Positions 10,479 through 18,314 of a stretch of DNA of 64,000 bases are shown piece after piece. Position numbers and translations under genes: made by a program. Source of the stretch: Tropicibacter naphthalenivorans (lineage in GTDB: Bacteria; Pseudomonadota; Alphaproteobacteria; Rhodobacterales; Rhodobacteraceae); the NCBI RefSeq assembly GCF_900176475.1, contig NZ_FWXX01000001.1:124001-188000 (forward strand), read 5' to 3'. The notes below the pieces were generated by a model. That model was not told where the DNA came from. It did not search any database and worked only from the letters and a program-made list of their open reading frames with translations. Each line of letters opens with the position of its first letter. The stretch's first letter is position 1.

Positions 10479-10819
10479 TCGCTTGTCCCCGTGCTGATGA
10501 CATCCACAGGTTGTGTCACATCAATCTGTTCGAGCGGCGGATAGGACACCTGATCGACGCGGCCAAACTGGTCCGGGCGCAGCGCCAACAACCCCAGCTT
10601 GTCAAAGTTCAAATCCGCCAAGTCGCGCAGCCGGTCCGGACGGTTCAGGTAGGCCCACTCGGCCCGCAGGATCGCCAGACGCTCGCGCGCGCCGCCAATC
10701 TCGCTGCGCAGGTCGTCGACGCGGTCCAATTCGGCCTGCGTCGCGTAGTTTTCGTGGTAGGCCCAATAGCCCGACCCGATCACCGCCAGAGCGGCGAGGA
10801 TGAAAAGAAGGCTGCGCAT
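10475..10819 (-). CDS. ftsL: Cell division protein FtsL
   Basis: Small bitopic divisome protein that forms a coiled-coil complex with FtsB and FtsQ and activates FtsWI. 114 residues. A single N-terminal membrane segment (about residues 3-20, LLFILAALAVIGSGYWAY) is followed by a heptad-like stretch, AELDRVDDLRSEIGGARERL. The C-terminus is rich in P, Q and D. Sequence identity in this family is low, so the call rests on size, topology and position directly between rsmH (no gap) and ftsI (four-base overlap). Confidence 0.92.
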   Translation of the reverse strand: MRSLLFILAALAVIGSGYWAYHENYATQAELDRVDDLRSEIGGARERLAILRAEWAYLNRPDRLRDLADLNFDKLGLLALRPDQFGRVDQVSYPPLEQIDVTQPVDVISTGTSE

Positions 10820-11794
10820 TCACGTTCTCCTGTTCATATCTGGCATCGACAAATCCGCACCGCTGATCTCTTGCGCGGGAAGGCTCGTCCGCCGCGCCAC
10901 GCGCAACTTAGCCGAGCGCGACCGGGGGTTCTCAGACAGCTCTTGCGCGTCGGGCCCAACGGCCTTGCGGGTGAGGATTTCAAAGGGCGTCTCGACCGCC
11001 GCTTCGTCCTCGCGGGCGTAGCGGTTTTTCTTGACCTTCTTGTCGCCATGCGCCTGAAAGAAGCGTTTGACCATCCGGTCTTCGATCGAATGAAAGGTCA
11101 CCACGGCCAGCAAACCACCCGGTTTCAAGACCCGCTCGGCGGCCATCAAGCCTTGCCACAGCGCGCCGTATTCATCGTTCACCGCGATGCGCAACGCCTG
11201 GAAAGACCGCGTCGCCGCGTGCGCCTGCCCCGGCTTGGTGCGGCCAATGGCCTTTTCGATCAATTCGGCCAATTGTAGCGTGGTTTCAAAGGGTTCCAGC
11301 GCGCGGGCGTCGACGATCTTGCGCGCGATGCGGCGCGATTGACGCTCTTCCCCGTAAAGAAACAGGATGTCCGCGATCTCATCCGCCGACGCAGTGTTCA
11401 CAATGTCCGCCGCGCTCGGGCCGTCCTGCGACATGCGCATATCCAGCGGCCCGTCGCGCAGGAAACTAAAGCCCCGCTCGGCCAAATCGAGCTGCATCGA
11501 GGACACGCCAAGGTCCAGCACAACGCCGTCTACGGCGTCGGCCACCTGATCCATTTGCGCGAAATTCGCCTGCACCAATTCGATCGGCCAATCGCCGATC
11601 CACTCGGCGGCCATGCGATGTGCCAGCGGGTCTTGGTCGATACCGATCACCTTGTCGGCCCCAGCTTCGATCAGCCCACGGGTGTAGCCCCCGGCCCCGA
11701 ACGTGCCGTCAATCCAGACCCCCTGCACCGGCGAGACCGCTTGCAGAAGCGGCCGCAAAAGAACAGGGACGTGCGGCGCGCTGTTTTGGGTCAT
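10820..11794 (-). CDS. rsmH: 16S rRNA (cytosine-1402-N4)-methyltransferase RsmH (MraW)
   Basis: SAM-dependent methyltransferase acting on C1402 in the 30S decoding centre. 324 residues from the ATG at 11794 ([13 protein letters not shown]). The SAM-binding loop is [19 protein letters not shown], followed by GIDQDP and [28 protein letters not shown] near residue 235 is the diagnostic RsmH block. The start is again GTGATG (GTG at 11797, ATG at 11794), overlapping the mraZ stop exactly as at the murE/murF junction. Confidence 0.97.
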   Translation of the reverse strand: MTQNSAPHVPVLLRPLLQAVSPVQGVWIDGTFGAGGYTRGLIEAGADKVIGIDQDPLAHRMAAEWIGDWPIELVQANFAQMDQVADAVDGVVLDLGVSSMQLDLAERGFSFLRDGPLDMRMSQDGPSAADIVNTASADEIADILFLYGEERQSRRIARKIVDARALEPFETTLQLAELIEKAIGRTKPGQAHAATRSFQALRIAVNDEYGALWQGLMAAERVLKPGGLLAVVTFHSIEDRMVKRFFQAHGDKKVKKNRYAREDEAAVETPFEILTRKAVGPDAQELSENPRSRSAKLRVARRTSLPAQEISGADLSMPDMNRRT

Positions 11795-12312
11795 CACAGG
11801 GCCTCGTCTTCGTCGTCTTCGTCCAGCAGCATGAGCGGATCGAAATCGTCGTCCTGCTCATCAAGGTATTCCTCGGTCGCGCCGAGTTCCTCTTCGCGGT
11901 AGGTGTCGGGCTGCCAGATCTGGAAGGTGTCGACGTTGGACGCAAACTGCGCCTCGTTCGAGATGCCGATCTTGTCGCGCAGCTTGGCGGGCAGCACGAT
12001 GCGGCCCGTCTCATCGACGCTGGTGGTCAGCGACTGGGTCGAAAACAGACGTTCAAGGATGCGGCGTTTTTGGCTGCCGCGCTTCATCCGGCTGATGCGG
12101 TCCTCGACGTCTTCCATTTCCTGAATCGTGTAGCATTCCAGATACTTACGGCGATGGTCGCCGTAGACGATCACGAAATTGGGGTTCTGACCTTCGGCCC
12201 AATCGGGGTCACCCGCTTCGAGGACACGGCGAAAGGGGGCTGGGATAGATACCCGCCCCTTGGTGTCCACCTTGTTGGTGAACTCGCCTCTGAACCTCAG
12301 CCTGCGGCCCAA
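11794..12312 (-). CDS. mraZ: Transcriptional regulator MraZ (TTG start)
   Basis: AbrB-like DNA-binding protein that caps the dcw operon and, in E. coli, binds TGGGA direct repeats in its own promoter. 172 residues, longer than the ~150 of E. coli because of an acidic C-terminal tail ([22 protein letters not shown]). Both SpoVT/AbrB-like halves are visible: [14 protein letters not shown] and [14 protein letters not shown]. The only usable start is a TTG at 12312: an in-frame TAA lies 27 bases upstream and no ATG or GTG lies between. AAAGGGG stands eight bases ahead of the TTG as ribosome-binding site. Confidence 0.95.
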   Translation of the reverse strand: MGRRLRFRGEFTNKVDTKGRVSIPAPFRRVLEAGDPDWAEGQNPNFVIVYGDHRRKYLECYTIQEMEDVEDRISRMKRGSQKRRILERLFSTQSLTTSVDETGRIVLPAKLRDKIGISNEAQFASNVDTFQIWQPDTYREEELGATEEYLDEQDDDFDPLMLLDEDDEDEAL

Positions 12313-12349
12313 CGATCGGCCCCTTTCACTGCCCCCTTAAAACGAAATA

Positions 12350-12385
12350 CGGCGGGTTGATCTGCTGCCACTGATCAACCCGCCG
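12350..12385 (-). promoter_or_regulatory. Strong hairpin in the mraZ leader (attenuator or insulating terminator)
   Basis: CGGCGGGTTGATC at 12350-12362 pairs perfectly with GATCAACCCGCCG at 12373-12385: a 13-bp stem with a 10-nt loop. In the direction of mraZ transcription it is followed by TATTTCGTTTT and then by the mraZ ribosome-binding site. A second small hairpin, ACCCGC-TGT-GCGGGT at 12389-12403, lies just before it. Whether it insulates the dcw operon from upstream transcription or regulates it depends on where the promoter is, which the sequence does not settle. Confidence 0.7.
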
Positions 12386-12403
12386 CTGACCCGCTGTGCG
12401 GGT

Positions 12404-13037
12404 GTCTCCGACTGCGCGCGCCACCTGGGGGGATGTCTGCTCGCCCGCGCGCCGGATCCTTGTTGTCACGATGAAGGCGGTGCCTGTATGAAACCTGCTC
12501 ATTTTATTGTTTTGGAGTTTGCATCGGGATCGTTTGGTGTCCCTCGTTCCGCTCTCCATCGTGTGAACTATGGATGCCATGGGAATTCGTGGGAGGCAAC
12601 AGGTTTCTGTGGGACTTTGCCCCTTCATCTTGTCCGGGAGCCCCCTGAAAAACAAGATATTGAGGCGAAATTGGGGCAATTGTGGGTAAATCCGGTGTCG
12701 ATGCCGCCTATCCACACAAGATATAGGCGAGCTACAGCGCTCAAATTTTTTCCCACTTTTTCCCACGGCGATCACAAAGGACGTGATCTGTTCGCCACAG
12801 TTCTTAGCAGACAGTTAACAGATAGAGAGTTATCCACAGGATTCCAGCCCCGCTTCGGGGTTTCAGAGTCGCCTGAGCGGGGTTTTGCCGAATCGGACTC
12901 GCGAATCTGGCCGTGTTCCCACCTGCGTCCCAAGAATTCCCATACGGTCCACCCAGTCCCATCCCATCCCGTCCCATACGGGACCAGAGATTTCGGGAAA
13001 TCATGGGAAACGCCCCAGCAAAGGGGCCAAAAGCGCC
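12404..13037. promoter_or_regulatory. Upstream region of the dcw operon with clustered TGGGA boxes and DnaA-box sequences
   Basis: No convincing gene lies between mraZ and the next leftward gene end. The region holds at least 12 TGGGA pentamers. Plus strand: 12580, 12590, 12610, 13004. Minus strand (read as TCCCA): 12751, 12761, 12917, 12928, 12938, 12957, 12962, 12972. Many have the 10-bp period expected for MraZ repeats; the pair at 12751/12761 is in mraZ orientation. At 12957-12976 the boxes become a 5-bp tandem array. A perfect DnaA box TTATCCACA is at 12830-12838 and a one-mismatch copy at 12708-12716. The MraZ role is inferred from E. coli. Confidence 0.6.
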
Positions 13038-13748
13038 TTAGCGCAGCACCAAGGGCTGCTTCATCCAGGCGCGCAGGGCGTCGCTGGTGGCATCGGCGGC
13101 TTCGAGCATGGGAAAATGCCCCGCCCCGCCGATCACCTGCAACTGAGCGCCGGGGATCAGTTCGGCCATAAAGCTGTGGCGTTTGACCGGATAGCGCACG
13201 TCGTCCTCGCCGCACAGGATCAGCGTCGGCACAGCGATGCGCCGCAGCGTCCCTTGCTGGTCGCGCCGCCGTTGCAGCGCGCGGCACTGGCGCACGTAAC
13301 ATTCCGGCCCCTGCCCCCGCGCCATGTCATAGATCAGCTCAAGGATCTCGGACCGGTACGGCCCCGGCGGCAACAGGTCGATGTGGTACTCTTCGCGCAT
13401 CACGTCATCGAACTTGCCCGCACGCACGCGAATGATCCGCGGGTCACGCTCGGCGGCCTGCTGCGGCGTCTCGGCCAGCGGCGAGGTGCTCAGCAGCGCC
13501 AGCCGCGTCACCCGATCCGGCGCGCGGCGGATGATCTCCATCGCGACGACACCGCCAAGACCCCACCCCGCCAGGGCGCAGCGCTTGGGCAACACGTCCA
13601 GCACGCTCGACGCGATCTCTTCGATCCTCTCGCCTTGGGAAATGGGCGCGACCATCACCGCGTGATCGCGCGACAGGTCCGCGATTTGCGGACCAAACAG
13701 GCGGGCGTCACACATCAACCCCGGCAAAAACACAACAGGCTCACGCAT
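13038..13748 (-). CDS. Alpha/beta-hydrolase with glycine at the nucleophile position
   Basis: 236 residues with the layout of a small alpha/beta-hydrolase: N-terminal VVFLPGLMCDARLF (HG-loop analogue), a nucleophile-elbow region, a lid, LILCGEDDVRYPV (acid region) and GGAGHFPMLEAA (catalytic-histidine region). The nucleophile elbow reads LAGWGLGGVVAM where the family has G-x-S-x-G, so the catalytic serine is replaced by glycine (codon GGT, one base from AGT). If the base calls are right, ordinary esterase chemistry is not expected. It is the first gene upstream of the mraZ region, on the same strand, 725 bases away. The substrate is unknown. Confidence 0.8.
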   Translation of the reverse strand: MREPVVFLPGLMCDARLFGPQIADLSRDHAVMVAPISQGERIEEIASSVLDVLPKRCALAGWGLGGVVAMEIIRRAPDRVTRLALLSTSPLAETPQQAAERDPRIIRVRAGKFDDVMREEYHIDLLPPGPYRSEILELIYDMARGQGPECYVRQCRALQRRRDQQGTLRRIAVPTLILCGEDDVRYPVKRHSFMAELIPGAQLQVIGGAGHFPMLEAADATSDALRAWMKQPLVLR

Positions 13749-13881
13749 GGCGCGGCAATCCCTTGCAAACAGGGCCGGTGGGGCGCGGGTGGGTGTTGCT
13801 CATGCCAAGCGTCTCACCGAAATTCGTGGCGATTTGCAACAGCTTATCAAAGCGCTCGGCGAGTTAAAGCCGACAAACGCA

Positions 13882-13908
13882 AAACCGGCGCGTTTTGGCG
13901 CGCCGGCT
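13882..13908 (-). terminator. Rho-independent terminator of the LysM/solute-binding gene pair
   Basis: On the minus strand CCGGCGCG and CGCGCCGG form a GC-rich stem around a CCAAAA loop, followed by TTTTGCG. It stands about 40 bases after the stop of the gene ending at 13951, as expected for the end of that leftward transcript. Confidence 0.75.
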
Positions 13909-13950
13909 TACGGATGCCCCCGTCTTGGGCAGGGACGTCTGGAGAAAGGG

Positions 13951-14997
13951 TCAGTTCGACTTGATCTGCTCCCAGAACACGCCAAGGTGCTTGTTCACGA
14001 TCTCGGCGTAGCGGTCGCTTTCCTTGAGCTTGGCCAGCCCTGCGTTAAAGCGGTACAGGAACGTCGTCCCGCGCCAGTGCTTTTTCGAGATGATGACATG
14101 CATCCCGGCGGTGGACAGCGGCCGCTCCATGGCGACCACGCGCCCTTGCAGCCCCTGTTCCTTAATGACCTGCGCGCCAAGGAACACGTTCAGCGACACC
14201 GCGTCGACCTCACCGGCCAAGAGCTTGTCAAAACACTCCGCCTCATTGTTGGCGCGCACCAGTTGGACCTTGCCGTTTTGCAGCCAATCGCGCCCCGGAC
14301 GGTCCAGATCAAAGGTCAAAAAGCCATGCGGGCGGCAGATCGACTTGCCCAGCAGATCGTCGTCGCTGTCGAACTTGAACCCTTCGTCAGAGCGTACAAA
14401 CAGCATCAGCAGCACTTCGACCAGCGGGTCCGAAAAGTGAAAGTTGGCGCAGCGCTCGTTGTCGGGCATCTGGTCGCAAGGCGGCTTGTACCACGGAAAG
14501 CCCATGTCGAACTGCTTGGAATCCAGCCCCGGAAACAGGTGCTTGGACCAGTCGTTTTCCCAGGTGATCGAATAGGTCACCGGGTCGGGGGTCGTCTCCA
14601 TCGCGGCATTGACGATCTCGGTCAACATGCCCTCGCCGGGCCAGGCCAGATCGGTGAACGGCTCGTAGTTGGACCCGGTCAGCAGCTTCAGCTCGGCGCC
14701 GGTTTCCACGCGCAGCGGCGTCGCATCCGCCTGCTGAGAGCCCGGCTCGCAGGGGATGTCCAAGACATCGCCCGGCGTGACCTGAAACACCGACGCCTGC
14801 AAAGCCGCCTCGTTGGCGTAGTAAATCAGCGTCCATTTCTCGGGGTCGCCGTATTTCGCCTGCGCAATGGTAAAGACCGTGTCGCCGGGCTTCACCGTGT
14901 AGGCATCCGTCCCGCATTGCGCCTGCGCCTGCGCGCCGATTGCCATCATCACCGCAGCTGCCGCGCTGGCCGCTGCCCTCCTCCAGATGTGACGCAT
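13951..14997 (-). CDS. Secreted LysM plus solute-binding-protein-like protein (copy 1)
   Basis: 348 residues. The signal peptide (about residues 1-26, ending AQAQAQ) is followed by a LysM-like domain (YTVKPGDTVFTIAQAKYGDP ... VTPGDVLDIPC, about residues 33-80), then a domain resembling family-3 extracellular solute-binding proteins: TGSNYEPFTD, MLTEIVNAAM, FPWYKPPC, EVDAVSLNVFLG. It starts four bases after the stop of a paralogue of the same architecture. No ABC permease or ATPase gene is nearby, so a transport role is doubtful; a peptidoglycan-anchored sensor or binding protein is possible. Not recognised as a named gene. Confidence 0.8.
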   Translation of the reverse strand: MRHIWRRAAASAAAAVMMAIGAQAQAQCGTDAYTVKPGDTVFTIAQAKYGDPEKWTLIYYANEAALQASVFQVTPGDVLDIPCEPGSQQADATPLRVETGAELKLLTGSNYEPFTDLAWPGEGMLTEIVNAAMETTPDPVTYSITWENDWSKHLFPGLDSKQFDMGFPWYKPPCDQMPDNERCANFHFSDPLVEVLLMLFVRSDEGFKFDSDDDLLGKSICRPHGFLTFDLDRPGRDWLQNGKVQLVRANNEAECFDKLLAGEVDAVSLNVFLGAQVIKEQGLQGRVVAMERPLSTAGMHVIISKKHWRGTTFLYRFNAGLAKLKESDRYAEIVNKHLGVFWEQIKSN

Positions 14998-15000
14998 GGC

Positions 15001-16110
15001 TTACAGCCCCGCCCAGATCGACGACATGTGCTTGTCGATGACGGTCAGGTACTCGCCGCTGTCGCGCATCGCGGCCAGCCCGTCGTTAAAGGCATCGACC
15101 ACGGCCTGCCCCTGCGGGTTGTCCTTATGCGCCACCGCGTGCAGGCTTTCGATCGCCAGGGGGCGGCTCAGCTGCAATTCGACGGCCTGCGAGATGCCCA
15201 TATCCTTGGCGACGATGCGGCCGGTGAATTCGTTCATGGCCACGGCGTCCGCGCTGCCCGCCATCAGGCGGGAAAAGCATTCCTCGGCGCTGGCAGGTTG
15301 CTGCAACCGCGCGCCCACCGCCGACAGGTACCTGGCGCTGGTGCCCTTGGCGTTGTGCCCGATGGGGGCGCAGACGCGCAGGCCCGCAAGGTCCGCTTCG
15401 CCGGCGTATTTCACGCCAGAGCCCTTGGCCGTGAACAGCACCACCAGCATCTCGAACATCGGCTCGGAGTAGATGTAATCGGTGCACAGCGCGTTGCCCG
15501 CGTCGGCCTCGCAGTCGGGTTTCTTCCACGGGAACGCCATGTCGACCATACCTTCGCTCAGCATCGGGTCCAGATGCGCCGCGCGGTCGTTGACCCAGTA
15601 AAACTTATGCGCGCCGGTGTCCTCGTTTGCCACAAAGGCGCGGTTGACCAGATCGGTGATCAGGCCCGAAGACATCTGCATCCGGTTGGTAAAGGGGCGG
15701 AAATCGTCGCTGGCCAGCAGCTTGACATCAACGCCCTGCTGGCGCGCCTCGGCTGCCTTTTCGCGCTGCACCTGCGCGGTACGCGTGTCGACCTGCGGCG
15801 CGGGCTCTGCGGCCAAGGCCTCGATCTTCTCGACCGGGGTGCCGCCCTTGAGGCCCGTGGGCAAGCCGTTGATGCACGGCATCCGATAGGACTGCCCGAC
15901 GCGGATCGCATCCGGCGCGCTGATCTTGTCGATGTTGGATCGGTAGATCGCCGTCCACTGGCCGACGTCCTTATAAAGCTTGTCTGCGATCAACGACAAA
16001 GAGTCGCCCGGTCGCACCTTGTAAAACCCGCCGCAGGTCTCCTGCGCCGCCACTGATACTGTACCCGCCGCCAGCATGGCTGCTGCAAGCGCCACAGTTC
16101 GCGTTGTCAT
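15001..16110 (-). CDS. Secreted LysM plus solute-binding-protein-like protein (copy 2)
   Basis: 369 residues. The signal peptide (ending SVAAQE) is followed by LysM (FYKVRPGDSLSLIADKLYKD ... IRVGQSYRMPC), a Q/A/R-rich linker near residues 100-125, and the solute-binding-like domain (ASDDFRPFTNRM, GLITDLVNRAF, FPWKKPDC, ADAVAMNEFTGRIV). It is clearly a tandem duplicate of the gene at 13951: both have cysteines in equivalent places (start of LysM, end of LysM, FPWxKPxC, and a Cys before YIYSEP/NFHFSDP). It is probably the first gene of the pair, with a promoter in 16111-16262. Confidence 0.8.
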   Translation of the reverse strand: MTTRTVALAAAMLAAGTVSVAAQETCGGFYKVRPGDSLSLIADKLYKDVGQWTAIYRSNIDKISAPDAIRVGQSYRMPCINGLPTGLKGGTPVEKIEALAAEPAPQVDTRTAQVQREKAAEARQQGVDVKLLASDDFRPFTNRMQMSSGLITDLVNRAFVANEDTGAHKFYWVNDRAAHLDPMLSEGMVDMAFPWKKPDCEADAGNALCTDYIYSEPMFEMLVVLFTAKGSGVKYAGEADLAGLRVCAPIGHNAKGTSARYLSAVGARLQQPASAEECFSRLMAGSADAVAMNEFTGRIVAKDMGISQAVELQLSRPLAIESLHAVAHKDNPQGQAVVDAFNDGLAAMRDSGEYLTVIDKHMSSIWAGL

Positions 16111-16262
16111 AGCTCTTGTCCCCCAGATTTTGGATGAAAATCGCCCATGTTGTGGTGCGGGTCAATCTTTCCTCTATGGGGTGTAGGTATACCCTTTATT
16201 TTCAAGGCGTTCGCGTTAACGCATTGGTAAGGATTTGGCGGCGACACGCGGGTCAGTGGCAG

Positions 16263-16271
16263 TTATCCACA
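16263..16271. promoter_or_regulatory. Perfect DnaA-box sequence TTATCCACA
   Basis: TTATCCACA occurs just after the stop of the gene ending at 16279 and about 150 bases upstream of the LysM gene start at 16110. It is the second perfect copy in 3.5 kb; the other is at 12830. A single 9-mer can arise by chance. Confidence 0.35.
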
Positions 16272-16278
16272 GAATCAT

Positions 16279-16911
16279 TCACCGATCCGGGTGGATAATT
16301 CCCCGGAACGGCGGGAAATCCGCATAGCGGGCGCGGCGCTGCTCTGGCGTCTCTGCGGGGTCGCCCCCGGCACGCAGCAGGCTCCCCTTGGGCGCGATAT
16401 AGCTGTCGATCCGGCGCAACGGCTCAGGCCGCCACGCGATGTTGAACGCGCAAAGCTTGGGGAAAAACCACACCTCCGAGAACGGCAAATGGTCATACAG
16501 CCACCACGCCAGATCGCGCCAATCGCGCCCCTGCGCGTAGCGCTCCGCGAACCACGGGATCACGATGGACGCCCCCGCCACGGGCCGATCCGGCAGATCC
16601 CAGATGTGGCACTCTAGCGGATTATCATTGCGCGCGCAGTTCAGCCCGCCTTCATTGCCGAACGCATTCAGCGCCGCCGAGCGATACCCCGAGCGCACAA
16701 AAATGCGCCCAAAGGTCTCTTCCAAAGGGTCCAGCAGCGCCCCAGCAAAGGCCCGCCCCCGTTCAAGTGCCAGATCAGGATCGTTTGGCACGTTGCTGAT
16801 CTGGTGGAAGTTTCCGATCTCGGAGTACAAAAACTCGCGCATCCAAAAGTGCCGGGACAGGCGCTCCCGTCCCAGCGTTTCCAGCGACCACATGGACCGG
16901 GGCCGCCGCAT
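16279..16911 (-). CDS. Peptidase M15-like (D-Ala-D-Ala carboxypeptidase fold) protein, divergent
   Basis: 210 residues from the ATG at 16911, five bases after the VOC gene stop; an alternative ATG is at 16893. LSRHFWMREFLYSEIGNFHQ followed by LDPLEETFGRIFVRSGYRSAALN resembles the N-terminal half of M15-type peptidases (F-G-x-I-x-V-x-S-G-Y-R-S-x-x-L-N). The usual S-x-H-x6-D zinc block appears only as LECHIWDLPD, and no clear second HxH-type ligand is visible, so activity is uncertain. The C-terminus is tryptophan-rich (WWLYDHLPFSEVWFFPKLC). It probably shares a transcript with the VOC and hydrolase genes upstream. Confidence 0.6.
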   Translation of the reverse strand: MRRPRSMWSLETLGRERLSRHFWMREFLYSEIGNFHQISNVPNDPDLALERGRAFAGALLDPLEETFGRIFVRSGYRSAALNAFGNEGGLNCARNDNPLECHIWDLPDRPVAGASIVIPWFAERYAQGRDWRDLAWWLYDHLPFSEVWFFPKLCAFNIAWRPEPLRRIDSYIAPKGSLLRAGGDPAETPEQRRARYADFPPFRGIIHPDR

Positions 16912-16915
16912 GGCG

Positions 16916-17344
16916 TTACTCGAACCCGCCCCAGCGGAATTCGCCGTTCGGCCCCAGTTTGGAAAACGGGTTCCACGCCACTTCCCAGACGTGGCCTTCG
17001 GGGTCGGCGAAATACCCGATATGCCCGCCCCAGAACACGTCCGACGCCTCGCGCAGGATCTTGCCGCCAGCGGCGCGGGCGCGGTCAAGCACTTGGGCCA
17101 CCTCGTCTTTTTCGCGCACATTGTGGGCGTAGGTCGCCGCGCCAAACCCAAGGCTCTCCTCCGGCACGCCCATGTCCTCGGCCAGCTTGTCCAGCGCATA
17201 CAGCCCCAAGGCCTGCCCGATCAGGTCGAACACGACGATGTCGTCCTGCGACGGCAGCTGTTTGAATCCCATCGCCTCGTAAAACGCCGCCGTCGCCGCC
17301 ACGTCGCGGCAGCCAAAGGTCAGCAAGCTTACACGTTGTTCCAT
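16916..17344 (-). CDS. VOC-superfamily (glyoxalase/bleomycin-resistance-like) protein
   Basis: 142 residues in two beta-alpha-beta-beta-beta repeats: FGCRDVAATAAFYEAMGFKQ in the first half, and VREKDEVAQVLDRARAAGGK ... YFADPEGHVWEVAWNPF in the second. The closing E-V-A-W-N-P block is common in the YP_003-type glyoxalase-like proteins of proteobacteria. Metal ligands cannot be assigned with certainty. It lies between an alpha/beta-hydrolase (13-base gap) and the M15-like gene, so a leftward operon is likely. Confidence 0.82.
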   Translation of the reverse strand: MEQRVSLLTFGCRDVAATAAFYEAMGFKQLPSQDDIVVFDLIGQALGLYALDKLAEDMGVPEESLGFGAATYAHNVREKDEVAQVLDRARAAGGKILREASDVFWGGHIGYFADPEGHVWEVAWNPFSKLGPNGEFRWGGFE

Positions 17345-17357
17345 AAAATCTCTTTCG

Positions 17358-18311
17358 TTACAAAGTCTTGGCCCATGACAGAACCTTGTCCGCTAAGGGC
17401 TGGGTCATACCGGGCGACATAATATCCCCGGCAATCACGTGGTGGCCGGGGTCGTCCTGCGGACCCACCGCGACCTTGAACACCTCCGCCCGCGCGCCCC
17501 ACTGCTCTGCCACCTGCGCCGTGCGCGCATGGTTCACGGTCTGGTCCTTGGGGTCAAAGATGAACAGCGCAGGCGTGCGCATCCGGCTGTAATCCAAGGC
17601 AAAAGCCGCCCTCACGGCGGCGGCCATGGTCAGCACCGCCTCGACCGGATAGCGAAAGGTCCAGAACCGCGCTTGTTCGGGCGATTGCGGTTGCCAGCTG
17701 CGCTCGCGCCCCGCGATGTGCCGCAGCCACAGCCGCGCGCCGGGCCATGTCAGCACACGCGCGCCGCGCGCCCGCACCTGAAAGTTGGGCGAGACGAACA
17801 CCGCCCCGGCGACACCCTGCCCCATCTGTTCGGCCAGCGCCAAGGCGGTCAGCGTGCCCCCGGTCGAGCAGCTGATGACCAGCACCCGCTGGCCCACCTG
17901 ATGGGCAATCGCCAAAGCTTCGGCCATATTGTCCATCCACCCCTCGACGCTGGTTTTCGCCAGATCGACGCCGAGCCGCCCGTGGCCTTGCAGCCGCGTG
18001 AACACAAGGTTCGCCCCCAGCCCCTCGGCCACCAGATCAGGCAGCGGGCGCAGCTCTTCGGACGTGGCGGAAAACCCGTGGATATAGACCACCGCCCAGG
18101 GCGTCGGCGCCTCTGGCAGACCCGCCCAAAGCACGCGCTTTTCCGTGCCGGGGGTGATGTCGTGGATGCGCGCCTCGCTGGCCTCCAGGTAGGGGGCCAC
18201 CCCCTCGGCCAGCTTGGACATATCGAACGACACATCCGTCACGACCGGCTCGCGCGGCAGGGCAAACCACAGCAGCACCAACGCCGCGATCAGGGCAATC
18301 GCCACGCCCAT
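17358..18311 (-). CDS. Membrane-anchored alpha/beta-hydrolase (lysophospholipase-like)
   Basis: 317 residues. One N-terminal hydrophobic segment (VAIALIAALVLLWFALP) could be a signal anchor. The catalytic domain then has the HG motif VVYIHGFSATSEEL, the LQGHG loop, the nucleophile elbow VISCSTGGTLTALA (serine present, with S-C-S-T-G instead of G-x-S-x-G), LFIFDPKDQTV for the acid and DDPGHHVIAGD for the histidine. Its start follows the stop of another alpha/beta-hydrolase gene by three bases, so the two are co-transcribed. The substrate is unknown; acyl esters or lipids are plausible. Confidence 0.8.
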   Translation of the reverse strand: MGVAIALIAALVLLWFALPREPVVTDVSFDMSKLAEGVAPYLEASEARIHDITPGTEKRVLWAGLPEAPTPWAVVYIHGFSATSEELRPLPDLVAEGLGANLVFTRLQGHGRLGVDLAKTSVEGWMDNMAEALAIAHQVGQRVLVISCSTGGTLTALALAEQMGQGVAGAVFVSPNFQVRARGARVLTWPGARLWLRHIAGRERSWQPQSPEQARFWTFRYPVEAVLTMAAAVRAAFALDYSRMRTPALFIFDPKDQTVNHARTAQVAEQWGARAEVFKVAVGPQDDPGHHVIAGDIMSPGMTQPLADKVLSWAKTL

Positions 18312-18314
18312 GGG

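Noticed and set aside
12488-13171. 227-codon open frame in the dcw upstream region
   Set aside because: It overlaps the start of the regulatory region and the 3' part of the hydrolase gene in antisense, has low-complexity S/P/R content and no family motif; the regulatory elements explain the region better.
16186-16193. GGTATACC upstream of the LysM gene pair, resembling the GntR operator core
   Set aside because: Only the inner eight bases match; the flanking T and A of the TGGTATACCA core are changed (AGGTATACCC) and the genes are unrelated to sugar acids.
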